Shown: positions 9,340-17,762 of the stretch, one piece after another
Position numbering within the stretch: the first letter of the stretch is position 1
Layout of the letters: each line of letters opens with the position of its first letter
Assembly (NCBI GenBank): GCA_021295915.1
Contig: JAGWBK010000016.1
Coordinates: 1-43,774 of the forward strand
DNA length: 43,774 nucleotides
DNA from: Dehalococcoidia bacterium
GTDB lineage: Bacteria; Chloroflexota; Dehalococcoidia; Lucifugimonadales; UBA1123
Direction: 5' to 3'
Position numbers and translations under genes: made by a program
The notes under the pieces: generated by a model
What the model was told of the DNA's origin: nothing
The model's database searches: none
The model's input: only the letters and a program-made list of their open reading frames with translations

Positions 9340-9933
9340 TCACGCTTGGCCGTAGGTCTGGTAGGCAGACTCGTAGGCCTCGGGAGTGTTGAGGTCGAGG
9401 CGCACCATGGGGTCATCGAAGTGGACCTCGGTGATCTCGGCCCGGTGCCTCTCGAACACCTCACGCAGACCCTGGTTTTCCTCTGAGATCAGCTTGAGTT
9501 CAGGCAGGAGGCGGGCCGAGAACATAAGCGGGTGGCCTCCCCTGCCCTCCAGCCTGGGAGAGGTCAGGAGAGCTGACGCGCCAGTGTGAACTTCGACGAC
9601 GCGTCGGATGATCTGAACGGTGCGAGGCTGATCGACTCCCATGACGATGACGTCGTTTGCCTGCTCCGGGACAGCCTCAAGTCCGGCCTTGGTCGACGAC
9701 GTGCGGCCCTCTCTGTAGCGGTGGTTAACAACGTAGGAAGCGCCAGTGCCTTCAATGTAAGGCACCACATCTTCCGACCTGTGTCCGAGGACGACGATAA
9801 CCTCTGACGCGCCACCTTCGAACAGTATGGAGATCTGGTGCTCGACGAGGGTCGTGCCCCGCCACTGGAGAAGCGGCTTGGGTCGGCCCATGCGCGAACT
9901 GAGTCCCGCGGCTGTGAGTACGGCGGTGATCAT
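9340..9933 (-). CDS. MocA/MobA-like molybdenum cofactor nucleotidyltransferase
   Basis: A 197-residue NTP-transferase-fold protein. It starts with the canonical nucleotide-binding signature LTAAGLSSRMGRPKPLL; VMGVDQPR supplies the metal-binding Asp and RGGHPLMF is also typical. MocA adds CMP to molybdopterin to make the MCD cofactor used by xanthine-dehydrogenase-type enzymes; MobA adds GMP. The adjacent xdhC homologue favours the MocA role, and a likely client is the molybdopterin subunit at 30946-33189. The length is normal for MocA. It sits between xdhC (81 bp upstream) and alkD (3 bp downstream) on the same strand, so the three are probably one operon. CTP versus GTP specificity cannot be settled by eye. 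Confidence 0.85.
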   Translation of the reverse strand: MITAVLTAAGLSSRMGRPKPLLQWRGTTLVEHQISILFEGGASEVIVVLGHRSEDVVPYIEGTGASYVVNHRYREGRTSSTKAGLEAVPEQANDVIVMGVDQPRTVQIIRRVVEVHTGASALLTSPRLEGRGGHPLMFSARLLPELKLISEENQGLREVFERHRAEITEVHFDDPMVRLDLNTPEAYESAYQTYGQA

Positions 9934-10014
9934 TCAGAGCAAGCTACTGCAAGTCCCGAGACATGCCCTCTTGCCTGGCACGAATCCTCGGTCCTTCAAA
10001 ACAAGGGGGAGAAA

Positions 10015-11157
10015 TCAGTCGGCGACTGCGACAGCAGGCTGCTCGGCCTCGACCTTGGCAATAATGCGGTCAATGCGGTGCTGCTCCAGCTTCATCTCAC
10101 GGCCGGTGCCGCCAAGCCTGTACATCAGGATCTCGCCCATGATGCTGACAGCGATCTCCTCGGGAGTGCGCGCGTGGATGTCGAGGCCGATGGGCGACCT
10201 GATCTCGCGCAGTCGCTCTTCGTCGAGGCCCATGCGCACGAGGTCCTCATAGATGAGGATCGTCTTGCGCTTGCTGCCCATGAGACCGACGTAGCGGGCA
10301 GGCGTATCAGCCGCAGCGGCGAGCGCGACGTTGTCGAACCTGTGGCCGCGAGTCGCCACCACGATGAACGTGTTGGCGTTGATCGGAAGCTCCTTGAGAG
10401 CGTCCTCAGGCTTCTTGGCGATGACTATGTCCGCCTCAGGGAAGCGCTGGGGATTGGCGAACTCCTCGCGGTCGTCGGTGATGAACAGCCTGAAGCCAAG
10501 CGGCTTGGCGTGACTGGCAAGCGCCCTGGAGACGTGCCCTCCGCCGCAAATCACAAGCTGGGGCGGCGTGGTGTACGCCTCTATGAAGTACTCGACGCCC
10601 TCGTCGGTGATCACGTACTCGTTCCTGCCCATCGCCATGAGTTTACGGGCACGGTTTACGGCGTCATGGTCGAGCCTGAGGTCGCCGAGCGACCCCTCGG
10701 TCGAACCGTCCTCACGGATGAACAGCTTGGAGCCGATAGTACCGAGTCCATTCGCTGACCTGATTAGGCTGGCAAGCGCAACAGACGGTCCGCCTTCGTA
10801 GGCAGCGTCGATCTCTTTGGCGACGTCAATGTACTCCTCGGGACGATAGACAGGGTCGATGAGGAAGAACATCGTGCCACCGCAGACGAGACCGTCCTCG
10901 GCAGCGAGGTCTTCGTTGAGCTCGTACTCGCGGTACTGGGCGTCACCGCCACGTCTCATAAGCTGGCTGGCCGCGTACCAGATGTCGCCCTCGACGCATC
11001 CTCCGCCCAGGGTCCCGACACCCGTGCCGTCCTTCCTCACCAGCAGCTTCGCGCCCGGCTTCTGGGGCGTGGACCCCTTGGTGCGTATGACCGTGGCCAT
11101 CACCAACTGCTCGTCTTTTTCGAGCAGGTTCACTGCTTCGTGGAAAACGTCTTGCAT
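10015..11157 (-). CDS. xdhC: XdhC/CoxF-family molybdenum cofactor sulfuration/insertion protein
   Basis: A 380-residue protein with the two-domain XdhC layout. The N-terminal XdhC/CoxI domain carries RTKGSTPQKPGAKLLV, GTLGGGCVEGD and CGGTMFFLIDP. The C-terminal Rossmann domain carries LVICGGGHVSRALA, then VVATRGHRFDNVAL and RYVGLMGSKRK. XdhC proteins bind the molybdenum cofactor, help its sulfuration and hand it to apo-dehydrogenases of the xanthine dehydrogenase family. The gene begins the minus-strand set xdhC-mocA-alkD. No xanthine dehydrogenase subunit is adjacent; the only candidate client in the window lies 20 kb away on the other strand. Confidence 0.9.
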   Translation of the reverse strand: MQDVFHEAVNLLEKDEQLVMATVIRTKGSTPQKPGAKLLVRKDGTGVGTLGGGCVEGDIWYAASQLMRRGGDAQYREYELNEDLAAEDGLVCGGTMFFLIDPVYRPEEYIDVAKEIDAAYEGGPSVALASLIRSANGLGTIGSKLFIREDGSTEGSLGDLRLDHDAVNRARKLMAMGRNEYVITDEGVEYFIEAYTTPPQLVICGGGHVSRALASHAKPLGFRLFITDDREEFANPQRFPEADIVIAKKPEDALKELPINANTFIVVATRGHRFDNVALAAAADTPARYVGLMGSKRKTILIYEDLVRMGLDEERLREIRSPIGLDIHARTPEEIAVSIMGEILMYRLGGTGREMKLEQHRIDRIIAKVEAEQPAVAVAD

Positions 11158-11318
11158 ATTCCTACCCGTCTCGGCTCATCCCTGAATCGCGTTTGAGAAT
11201 CACTGTTCTTAGCTTATCAGCAAGGCATCAGCGGAGCAATGAAGAGGCGGCAAATGTGGCATACAGAACTCGCCACAGGCCGCCTCCAATTGTCTCGGGC
11301 GGGCAATCCCTGCCTCTC

Positions 11319-12506
11319 CTACCCCACGCGCTCGAAGATGGTGGCTACGCCCTGGCCTCCGCCTACGCACATGGTGACGAGGCCGAGGTTCTGGTCGCGG
11401 AGTTCGATCTCCTCCAGCAGCTTGACTGTCATGACGGCGCCGGTGGCTCCGACGGGGTGGCCAAGGCTGATGCCGCTGCCGTTGACGTTGGTCTTATCGA
11501 GATCGAGGTCAAGCTCGCGGATGCAGTAGAGCGCCTGCGCGGCGAACGCCTCGTTGAGCTCGATGAGGTCAATGTCGTCGACGTCCATGCCTGCCTTCCC
11601 GAGCGCCTTTTGGACGGCGGGCACAGGTCCGATTCCCATGATCGCGGGGTCGACTCCGGCGACGCCCCTGGCATGCCATCGCAGCTTGGGTGTTATGCCG
11701 AGCTGCTTCGCCTTCTCTTCTGACATCAGGACGACTGCCGCTGCGCCGTCATTGATACTGGAAGCGTTGCCCGCAGTAACGGAGCCGTCGCGTTTGAAAA
11801 CCGGACGCAGACCAGCGAGACGCTCCAGGCTGGTGTCCGCTCTCGGGCCCTCATCGGTGTCGACAATCACGGGGTCGCCACGACGCTGGGGAACGCTGAC
11901 CGGTGTTATCTGGCCGTCGAACCTGCCGCTCTCCATGGCGGCAACTGCGCGCTGGTGACTGATGAGAGCAAGCTCGTCCTGCGATTCACGGCTCACCTCG
12001 AAGCGCTCGGCCACGTTCTCGGCGGTCATACCCATGTGGTAGCGATTGACCGGGCATCCGAGTCCCTCTATCAGGCCGTCGCGGAGGGTGCTGTCGCCCA
12101 TGCGCAGGCCATCGAACCTGACGCTAGGGTCGAGCATGAACGGCGCCTGGGTCATGTTCTCAGTGCCGCCTGCGACAGCAATGTCGACCTCGCCTGTTCG
12201 AATAAGCTGGGCGGCCATGTTGATCGCCTCAAGGCCGGACGAGCACTGCCGGTTTACAGCGATAGTGGGCGTCTCCTCTGGAATACCAGCGTTGAGCGAG
12301 GCCAGACGTGCCGCATAGCCGGCCTCCTGCGCCTGGAGCGCGTTCCCCATTACTACCTCTTCGACCAACTCAGGCGATACGCCAGCGCGTTCGAGCGCGG
12401 CCCTGATCGCAGTCGCTCCGAGTTCGGGGGCCGCAACGTCCTTGAACGACCCGCCGAATCTTCCCATTGCTGTCCTGGCGCCGCTGACGATAACCGCGTT
12501 CTGCAT
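11319..12506 (-). CDS. Thiolase (acetyl-CoA C-acyltransferase)
   Basis: A 395-residue thiolase, the normal family length. It carries the nucleophilic Cys in NRQCSSGLEAI near residue 89, the NEAFAAQAL motif, the catalytic His in SGISLGHPVGATGAV near 350, and the second Cys in CVGGGQGVA near 380. It catalyses reversible condensation or cleavage of acyl-CoA and acetyl-CoA in fatty acid oxidation or acetoacetyl-CoA formation; sequence alone does not separate biosynthetic from degradative use. The ATG at 12506 is preceded on the minus strand by AAGGAG with good spacing. The acyl-CoA dehydrogenases at 20-23 kb could feed the same pathway but are not linked to it. Confidence 0.92.
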   Translation of the reverse strand: MQNAVIVSGARTAMGRFGGSFKDVAAPELGATAIRAALERAGVSPELVEEVVMGNALQAQEAGYAARLASLNAGIPEETPTIAVNRQCSSGLEAINMAAQLIRTGEVDIAVAGGTENMTQAPFMLDPSVRFDGLRMGDSTLRDGLIEGLGCPVNRYHMGMTAENVAERFEVSRESQDELALISHQRAVAAMESGRFDGQITPVSVPQRRGDPVIVDTDEGPRADTSLERLAGLRPVFKRDGSVTAGNASSINDGAAAVVLMSEEKAKQLGITPKLRWHARGVAGVDPAIMGIGPVPAVQKALGKAGMDVDDIDLIELNEAFAAQALYCIRELDLDLDKTNVNGSGISLGHPVGATGAVMTVKLLEEIELRDQNLGLVTMCVGGGQGVATIFERVG

Positions 12507-12583
12507 TGCTTTTCTCCTTGCTGGTTTCTCTGGTGGTTGGGCCGATTATACGACTTTCCACTATTACATGGAGAGGGCGTACG

Positions 12584-12611
12584 GTAGGGACGGTTCACGA
12601 ACCGCCCCTAC
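12584..12611. repeat. Near-palindromic intergenic repeat (GTAGGG...CCCTAC type)
   Basis: A 28-base imperfect palindrome with arms of about 13 bases, beginning GTAGGGACGGTTC and ending GAACCGCCCCTAC. It lies in the 243-bp gap between the divergent thiolase and alcohol dehydrogenase genes. Elements of this look are, as I recall, dispersed in many copies in some Chloroflexota and cyanobacterial genomes. Only one copy is visible here. Confidence 0.5.
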
Positions 12612-12749
12612 GAAGTTTAGATGGGTGAGTCATCTTGCAAAGTGGTACATCGTGGGGTATAAATGCGTCGGCCAAATCATGTCCCGCACTCTGGCGGGTT
12701 CAATGTACATGTATGTCCAGCTCTTGGCTGGCGGTTGGAGAGAGAACAA

Positions 12750-13724
12750 ATGAGAGCAGCACGGATTAGCGCACCCAAAACGTGGGAAATCATGGATGTC
12801 GAAGCGCCGACGATAGTCGATGGGCAGTGCCTCATCAAGCTGGAGCGGTGGTCAGTGTGCGGCAGCGACATCCGACACGGCTACGGCCCCGTCTATCCTG
12901 AAGAAGACTACCCGATGCGAGTGGGCGGTCCGTGCCACGAGTGCGCGGGTACAGTAGTCGAGAGTCGCAGCGACCAGTTCCAGGAGGGACAGCGCGTGAT
13001 AGTGCTGCCCAATCAGGGCGGACACGGCGGAATGGTGGAGTACATGGCGAGCACGCCGGACCGAATGGCGGCGCTTCCCGACGAGGGCGACCTTGGAGAG
13101 TGGGTGATGTGTCAGCCGTCGGGCACAGTGCTCTACTCATGCCAGCAGATGGAAACGATCCTCGGCAAGCGCGTGCTGATTTTCGGACAGGGCAGCATTG
13201 GACTGTCGTTCACTGCAATCACAGCACGATCGGGCGCGAGGCAGGTAATCGCCGTCGACCTCGAGGACTACCGGCTGGAGTACGCAAAGAGGTTCGGAGC
13301 GACCCACACGCTCAACCCGACGAGGGACAACCTGGACGAGGCGATAGCTGAAATCACGGGCGGACGTGGCGCGGAGATCTCAGTGGAGGCAGCCGGTTAC
13401 CCCGACACGTTCAACAACACGTTCAAGTATGTCTCCAAGTTCGGGAGGTGCATTATCTTCGGGCTTGTCGGCGGGACGGAGGACATGGCTCCACTTCACT
13501 ACCGGCAGTTCATCATGAACACGCCGACCGTCATCCCGACACTGGGCGCGACCAGCGGCGACGCAGTCGGGCACATCCAGAGAATGATCGAGTTGAAGCA
13601 GCGCGGATGGTGGGACCCGGGAGAGATGGTCACACACCAGATGCCGTTCGACGACGTCAAGAACGCATACGATATGTATGAGAATCGTGACGATGAGATC
13701 GTTAAGGCGGTGATGACGGCGTAG
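12750..13724 (+). CDS. Zinc-dependent MDR alcohol dehydrogenase, copy 1
   Basis: A 324-residue medium-chain dehydrogenase. The catalytic-zinc Cys lies in WSVCGSDIRHGYG and the His-Glu pair in PCHECAG (a Gly-to-Cys variant of the usual GHE). The Rossmann motif is GQGSIGL, followed by AVDLEDYRLEYAKRFGA, with the acidic residue expected for NAD. The lobe that usually holds four structural-zinc cysteines is missing, which explains the short length. I start at ATG 12750 behind GGAGAGAG because the tandem paralogue begins with the same MRAARISAPKTWEIMD; an in-frame start at 12663 would add 29 unlikely residues. With copy 2, the SDRs and the epimerase-like gene it probably oxidises a polyol or sugar-acid hydroxyl group. 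The substrate is unknown. Confidence 0.88.
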   Translation: MRAARISAPKTWEIMDVEAPTIVDGQCLIKLERWSVCGSDIRHGYGPVYPEEDYPMRVGGPCHECAGTVVESRSDQFQEGQRVIVLPNQGGHGGMVEYMASTPDRMAALPDEGDLGEWVMCQPSGTVLYSCQQMETILGKRVLIFGQGSIGLSFTAITARSGARQVIAVDLEDYRLEYAKRFGATHTLNPTRDNLDEAIAEITGGRGAEISVEAAGYPDTFNNTFKYVSKFGRCIIFGLVGGTEDMAPLHYRQFIMNTPTVIPTLGATSGDAVGHIQRMIELKQRGWWDPGEMVTHQMPFDDVKNAYDMYENRDDEIVKAVMTA

Positions 13725-13779
13725 GTTGGGTGGGACGGGCACACCATAGGTGGTATTGACGGATTAACCCTCACCCCAG

Positions 13780-13802
13780 CCCTCTCCCATCGAGGGAGAG
13801 GG
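13780..13802. repeat. Intergenic hairpin CCCTCTCCC-N5-GGGAGAGGG
   Basis: A perfect 9-bp stem with a 5-base loop (ATCGA), preceded by CCCTCACCCCAGC. This CCCTCTCCC...GGGAGAGGG palindrome is a common dispersed intergenic repeat in diverse GC-rich bacteria. It lies in the 161-bp gap between the two alcohol dehydrogenase copies and could also weaken read-through, since it is not followed by a T run. Confidence 0.55.
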
Positions 13803-13885
13803 GGCCGTTGGTTTAGGGCTTCGGTAATCTCCTCATTACTGAAAGAGAGGAGAATTTCAGAGGAATTCAGGAGCAAAGGACGGAA

Positions 13886-14866
13886 ATGAGAGCAGCTAGG
13901 ATCAGCGCACCGAAGACCTGGGAGATCATGGACATAGAGACGCCGGCCATCGACGACGGCCAGTGTCTCATCAAGCTGGAGAAGTGGTCCGTATGCGGCA
14001 GCGACATCCGCCACGGGTACGGACCGGTCTTGCCTGAAGAAGAGTATCCGATGCGCACGGGCGCGCCCTGTCACGAGTGCGCTGGTACGATAGTCGAGAG
14101 CAGAACGGACGAGTTCCAGGTCGGTCAGCGTGTCATCGTGCTGCCAGGGCGCGCAGGAACGGGCGGACTGGTGGAGTATCTGCCTGGCACACCTGACAGG
14201 ATGGCGCTATTGCCCGACGAAGGTGACCTCGCCGAGTGGGTTATGTGCCAGCCGTCCGGGACGGTGCTCTACTCATGTCAGAAGATGGGCACGATCCTCG
14301 GCAAGAGCGTCGTCGTTTTCGGACAGGGCAGCATCGGGCTTTCGTTCACTGCCATCACGGCCCGGGCCGGTGCGCGAGAAGTAATTGCCATAGATTACGA
14401 GGACAACCGGCTGGAGTTCGCAAAGCGCTTCGGCGCGACGCAGACGATCAATCCTGCAAAAGACGATCTCGATGAGGCGATGGCCGAGCTTACCGGCGGC
14501 GTAGGAGCGGACATCTCCGTTGAGGCAGCGGGCTATCCCGACTCGCTGAACAACAGCCTGAAGCACGTAAACCAGGACGGCGGCAAGGTCATCATCTTCG
14601 GCATCCAGGGCGGAGGCGGAGACGGCACAGTGCCGCTGGTGTTCAGAGGCCTGTTCAGGGAGGGCATCACTGTGATCCCAACGCAGGGCGCCGCCAGCCC
14701 GGACGCGATCGACCACATACAGACGATGATCGAGCTGAGGCAGCGCGGATGGTGGGACCCGGGGGAGATGGTCACACACCAGATGAGCTTCGACAACGTC
14801 AAGGAAGCGTACGACATGTACGAGAATATAGACGACAACGTGGTCAAGGTGGTGATGGGAGAGTGA
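13886..14866 (+). CDS. Zinc-dependent MDR alcohol dehydrogenase, copy 2
   Basis: A 326-residue tandem paralogue of the preceding gene, matching it along its whole length, including MRAARISAPKTWEIMD at the start, WSVCGSDIRHGYGPV, PCHECAGTIVES, GQGSIGLSFTAITARAGA and QRGWWDPGEMVTHQM near the end. Differences concentrate at residues 230-275, where copy 2 has GIQGGGGDGTVPLVFRGLF and copy 1 has a shorter, different loop. That region of MDR enzymes lines the cofactor and substrate cleft, so the copies may differ in substrate. The start is ATG behind AAAGGA. A strong hairpin follows the stop, so copy 2 may end the transcript. Confidence 0.88.
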   Translation: MRAARISAPKTWEIMDIETPAIDDGQCLIKLEKWSVCGSDIRHGYGPVLPEEEYPMRTGAPCHECAGTIVESRTDEFQVGQRVIVLPGRAGTGGLVEYLPGTPDRMALLPDEGDLAEWVMCQPSGTVLYSCQKMGTILGKSVVVFGQGSIGLSFTAITARAGAREVIAIDYEDNRLEFAKRFGATQTINPAKDDLDEAMAELTGGVGADISVEAAGYPDSLNNSLKHVNQDGGKVIIFGIQGGGGDGTVPLVFRGLFREGITVIPTQGAASPDAIDHIQTMIELRQRGWWDPGEMVTHQMSFDNVKEAYDMYENIDDNVVKVVMGE

Positions 14867-14890
14867 GAAAACTGCACAGGTGCAGTTTTC
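14867..14890 (+). terminator. Hairpin just after the second alcohol dehydrogenase
   Basis: A perfect 11-bp inverted repeat, GAAAACTGCAC and GTGCAGTTTTC, with a 2-base loop, starts on the base after the TGA of the dehydrogenase. The second arm ends in TTTT, which fits an intrinsic terminator, and the symmetry would let it work on either strand. It also argues against starting the next gene at the GTG inside the second arm. Confidence 0.6.
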
Positions 14891-14972
14891 GAGGAGTGAG
14901 GAGTTAGAGCCGCCCCTAATCCCCCGGCGGGTATGTATTGGGACTAATGCAAGTGGCTCTGGGAGAGTAGAG

Positions 14973-15785
14973 TTGGGTGAGTTTAACGGCAAGGTGGTGA
15001 TCGTCACGGGTGGCGCTCTTGGAATCGGGAGGGCCACCGCGGTCGAGTTCGCGAAAGAGGGCGCAAGCGTAGTTGTCGCGGACGTGAACGAGGAAGCCGG
15101 GCGAGCCGTTGAGTCGGAGCTGAATCGCCTGGGACCGGGTGGACTTCTAGTCACTGCAGACATCGGGAACATGAAAGAGTGCAGCCGCGTCGTCGCAGAG
15201 ACAGTCGAGGCATTTGGCGCGGTCGACGTACTGTTCAATAATGTCGGCATCCAGCCGCCTGACTCATACCGAAACGTTGAAGACACGTCCGAGGAGACTT
15301 GGGACCGCATCATCGACGTCAACCTCAAGAGCTACTATATGATGTCGAAGTTCGCCATACCTGAGATGCGCAAGCGCGGCGGCGGCGCGATCGTCAACAC
15401 CGCCAGCGTGCAGGGCCTCCAGTCGCAGAAGCTGGTTCCCGCGTACGCAGCAAGCAAGGGCGGAGTGCTGTCGCTGACCCGACAGATGGCGCTCGACTAC
15501 GCGGAGGAGAACATCCGCGTGCTGGCCGTGTGTCCCGGCACCATCGACACTGAAATGGTCCGAACGGTCGCTCGCATGGAAGAGGGCGACCCCGACGCGA
15601 CCATCGCCAGTTGGGGCAAGGGACACCCGATCGGTAGGGTTGGACAGGGCGTGGACATCGCGAACGTCGTGCTGTTCCTCGCCAGCGAGAAGGCCAGCTT
15701 CATGACAGGCGAGCACGTCAACGTGGACGGCGGATTCATGGCCCTCGGCGCGTGGGCATCAGGCGCAGGAGATTCTGCGGAGTAG
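14973..15785 (+). CDS. SDR-family oxidoreductase 1
   Basis: A 270-residue classical short-chain dehydrogenase. The cofactor motif is TGGALGIGRA, with VVADVNEEAG after strand two (the Asp suggests NAD). It continues with FNNVGIQPP (the usual NNAG is NNVG), the catalytic Ser in NTASVQG and YAASKGG with Tyr and Lys. I place the start at TTG 14973 behind GGGAGAG, since the protein then opens with LGEFNGKVVIVTGG as is usual; an in-frame GTG at 14880 lies inside the hairpin and would add a poor leader. It probably oxidises a secondary alcohol of a sugar-derived intermediate with the neighbouring dehydrogenases. Substrate not inferable. Confidence 0.85.
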   Translation: MGEFNGKVVIVTGGALGIGRATAVEFAKEGASVVVADVNEEAGRAVESELNRLGPGGLLVTADIGNMKECSRVVAETVEAFGAVDVLFNNVGIQPPDSYRNVEDTSEETWDRIIDVNLKSYYMMSKFAIPEMRKRGGGAIVNTASVQGLQSQKLVPAYAASKGGVLSLTRQMALDYAEENIRVLAVCPGTIDTEMVRTVARMEEGDPDATIASWGKGHPIGRVGQGVDIANVVLFLASEKASFMTGEHVNVDGGFMALGAWASGAGDSAE

Positions 15786-15845
15786 TAGTTTTCAACCCAA
15801 CCGTCCAGCCAGGCTAAACCGAATAGCGCCGCGTGGAGGTGGAGC

Positions 15846-16619
15846 ATGGAGGGCAAGGTAGCGATCGTCACCGGTGGGGCTGGCGGCCTCGGATCTGAGA
15901 TCTGCCGACGATTCTCGATGCGCGGCGCGGCTGTTGCCGTGGCCGATGTGAATAGAGAAGCTGCGTCTGAGCTGGCCGGGACGATAACGTCGGAATGCGG
16001 CAGCGCAATCGGGGTGCAGGTCGAAGTGACCGACGAGGACTCGGTTATTGCCGCAGTCAGTACTATCGTCAACGAACTCGGACGTGTGGACTACCTCGTG
16101 CACTGTGCTGGCACGAACATCAAGTCGCCGGTGCTCGACATGACGCTGGACCAGTGGAACCTCTCGCTGGAGGCGCATCTGACCGGCGCGTTCCTATTCT
16201 GCCGTGAAGCCGGCAAACGTATGGTGGCGCAGGGTGACGGTGGAAGCGTCGTACTGATGTCGTCGGTAACGGCCATGTCGCCGGTCCCCGAACGCGGCGC
16301 GTACGGCCCCGCGAAGGCGGCGCTCATAAACTTCGCCGGCCAACTCGGCCTCGAGTGGGCGCATTATGGGATCAACGTCAACGCTGTCTGTCCCGGTGTC
16401 GCAGTCACACCGATGACCGAGATGGTGTACAAGCGCGAACCGGAGCTGCGTGAACAGAGACTGAAGCGGTTCCCGATCAAACGCGAGGTGCTGCCAGAGG
16501 AGATCGCCGACCTGGTGCTGTTCCTGTGCAGCGATCAGGCTCGCTACATCAACGGTGTAGGCATTCCAATCGATGGCGGATTCCTGAACTCTGGGTTCTA
16601 CCAGGACACGGAGAGCTGA
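15846..16619 (+). CDS. SDR-family oxidoreductase 2
   Basis: A 257-residue classical short-chain dehydrogenase. TGGAGGLGSEI binds the cofactor, VADVNREAA gives an NAD-type Asp, HCAGTN replaces the usual NNAG, and the catalytic residues lie in MSSVTAMSP and YGPAKAAL (Tyr, Lys). The C-terminal part, CPGVAVTPMTEMVYKREPE, is typical of the SDR substrate loop. ATG 15846 follows GTGGAGGTGGAGC. It lies 60 bp after the first SDR, which it resembles only at family level, and 39 bp before the DUF4432 gene, so the three are probably cotranscribed. Confidence 0.87.
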   Translation: MEGKVAIVTGGAGGLGSEICRRFSMRGAAVAVADVNREAASELAGTITSECGSAIGVQVEVTDEDSVIAAVSTIVNELGRVDYLVHCAGTNIKSPVLDMTLDQWNLSLEAHLTGAFLFCREAGKRMVAQGDGGSVVLMSSVTAMSPVPERGAYGPAKAALINFAGQLGLEWAHYGINVNAVCPGVAVTPMTEMVYKREPELREQRLKRFPIKREVLPEEIADLVLFLCSDQARYINGVGIPIDGGFLNSGFYQDTES

Positions 16620-16658
16620 GTTGCCCGCCTGATCGTTCAGGTACAAGCCTGGGGAGAC

Positions 16659-17753
16659 ATGAACATGACGCACTACCAACTCGAGCGCAACTACGGGTGC
16701 CGTGTTTCAGACGCGTGGACCTTTCGCGGACTCAAGACGGCGGTCATCGAGAATGAGCTGCTCAGGGTGGTCGTGCTGATCGACAAGGGCGCCGACATCT
16801 ACCAGTTCGTCCACAAGCCCACGGATACGGACTTCATGTGGCGGTCTCCGTGGGGTGTGCGCGATCCGTCGGTGCGGATACCCACCACGAACTCTGGTGA
16901 GGGTAGCTGGTCTGACGTCTATGAAGGTGGATGGCAGACCGTGCTGCCGGGCGGAGGTTTCCCGACTCAGTACAAGGGGGCGGACATGGGGCTGCACGCC
17001 GAGGTCACCACCGTTCCGTGGGACGCTGTGATCGTCGAGGACACGCCTGAGGTGGTCTCTATGCGATTCTGGGTTCGGACGGCCCGCACTCCATTCTTCT
17101 TTGGAAAGACACTGACGCTGCGTTCCGGGTCGGCAGTGCTGGAGATCGAGGCGAGGCTCACAAACGAGGGCGAGGAGCCCGTCCACTGCGTCTGGGGAGA
17201 GCACATCGCTCTGGGCCCGCCGTTCCTGAGCGAGGACTGCGTTATAGACCTGCCAGGCGGCACGCTCATCAACGAGGAGGGAGAGGACTGGCACCCGAAC
17301 GTCAAGCTCAAGGGTGGCTACAGGGGGCCGTGGCCGATGTCGCAACTCAAGGACGGCACACCGAGGGACCTGAGCAGGATTCCTCCCAAGAGCTTCAGGT
17401 CGTACGACATGTCGTACATCTCGGACATGCCTGACGGCTGGTATGCCATAACGAACCAGAAGACAGGGGTGGGATTCGGTTTCAGGTACCCGACCGATGT
17501 ATTCAAGTTCCTGTGGTACTGGCACTCATTCGGCGGCGGATTCGGATACCCGTGGTGGGGACGCACTTACAACGTGGGGCTGGAGCCGTTCACGAGTTTT
17601 GGCAACGGCGGACTCGCAGCCGCTGTTGACAACGACACCGCGTTGCTGGTGCAGGCCGGGGAGACCGTCGAGGTGTCGCAGCGCGCCGTCGCATTCAGCG
17701 GCGCGAGCCGCGTGGCATCTATCTCGCCGGACGGCGAGGTCACGCTGGCATAA
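16659..17753 (+). CDS. DUF4432 aldose-1-epimerase-like protein
   Basis: A 364-residue beta-sandwich protein of the galactose-mutarotase-like superfamily, DUF4432 type. Visible features are LLRVVVLIDKGADIYQFVHK at the N-terminus (the mutarotase GA.I pattern), WSDVYEGGWQTVLPGGG in the middle, WGEHIALGPPFL around residue 185, where the conserved His usually sits, and a Trp/Gly-rich end (FGYPWWGRTYNVGLEPFTSF). The family is thought to act on sugars or sugar acids by epimerisation or anomer exchange, but few members have been assayed. Start ATG 16659 with GGGGAG upstream. Position after two SDRs and before an RraA aldolase and an MFS carrier supports sugar-acid catabolism. Confidence 0.8.
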   Translation: MNMTHYQLERNYGCRVSDAWTFRGLKTAVIENELLRVVVLIDKGADIYQFVHKPTDTDFMWRSPWGVRDPSVRIPTTNSGEGSWSDVYEGGWQTVLPGGGFPTQYKGADMGLHAEVTTVPWDAVIVEDTPEVVSMRFWVRTARTPFFFGKTLTLRSGSAVLEIEARLTNEGEEPVHCVWGEHIALGPPFLSEDCVIDLPGGTLINEEGEDWHPNVKLKGGYRGPWPMSQLKDGTPRDLSRIPPKSFRSYDMSYISDMPDGWYAITNQKTGVGFGFRYPTDVFKFLWYWHSFGGGFGYPWWGRTYNVGLEPFTSFGNGGLAAAVDNDTALLVQAGETVEVSQRAVAFSGASRVASISPDGEVTLA

Positions 17754-17762
17754 AGGCCACGT

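Noticed and set aside
11193-12587. Long plus-strand frames opposite the thiolase gene
   Set aside because: They mirror the codon structure of the real minus-strand gene in GC-rich DNA and have no family motif.
12663-12749. Upstream start for the first alcohol dehydrogenase
   Set aside because: The 29-residue leader has no match in the tandem paralogue, and the ATG at 12750 has a good Shine-Dalgarno.
14880-14972. GTG start for the first SDR at 14880
   Set aside because: The start would lie inside a perfect hairpin after the previous gene, and the added residues are not SDR-like.
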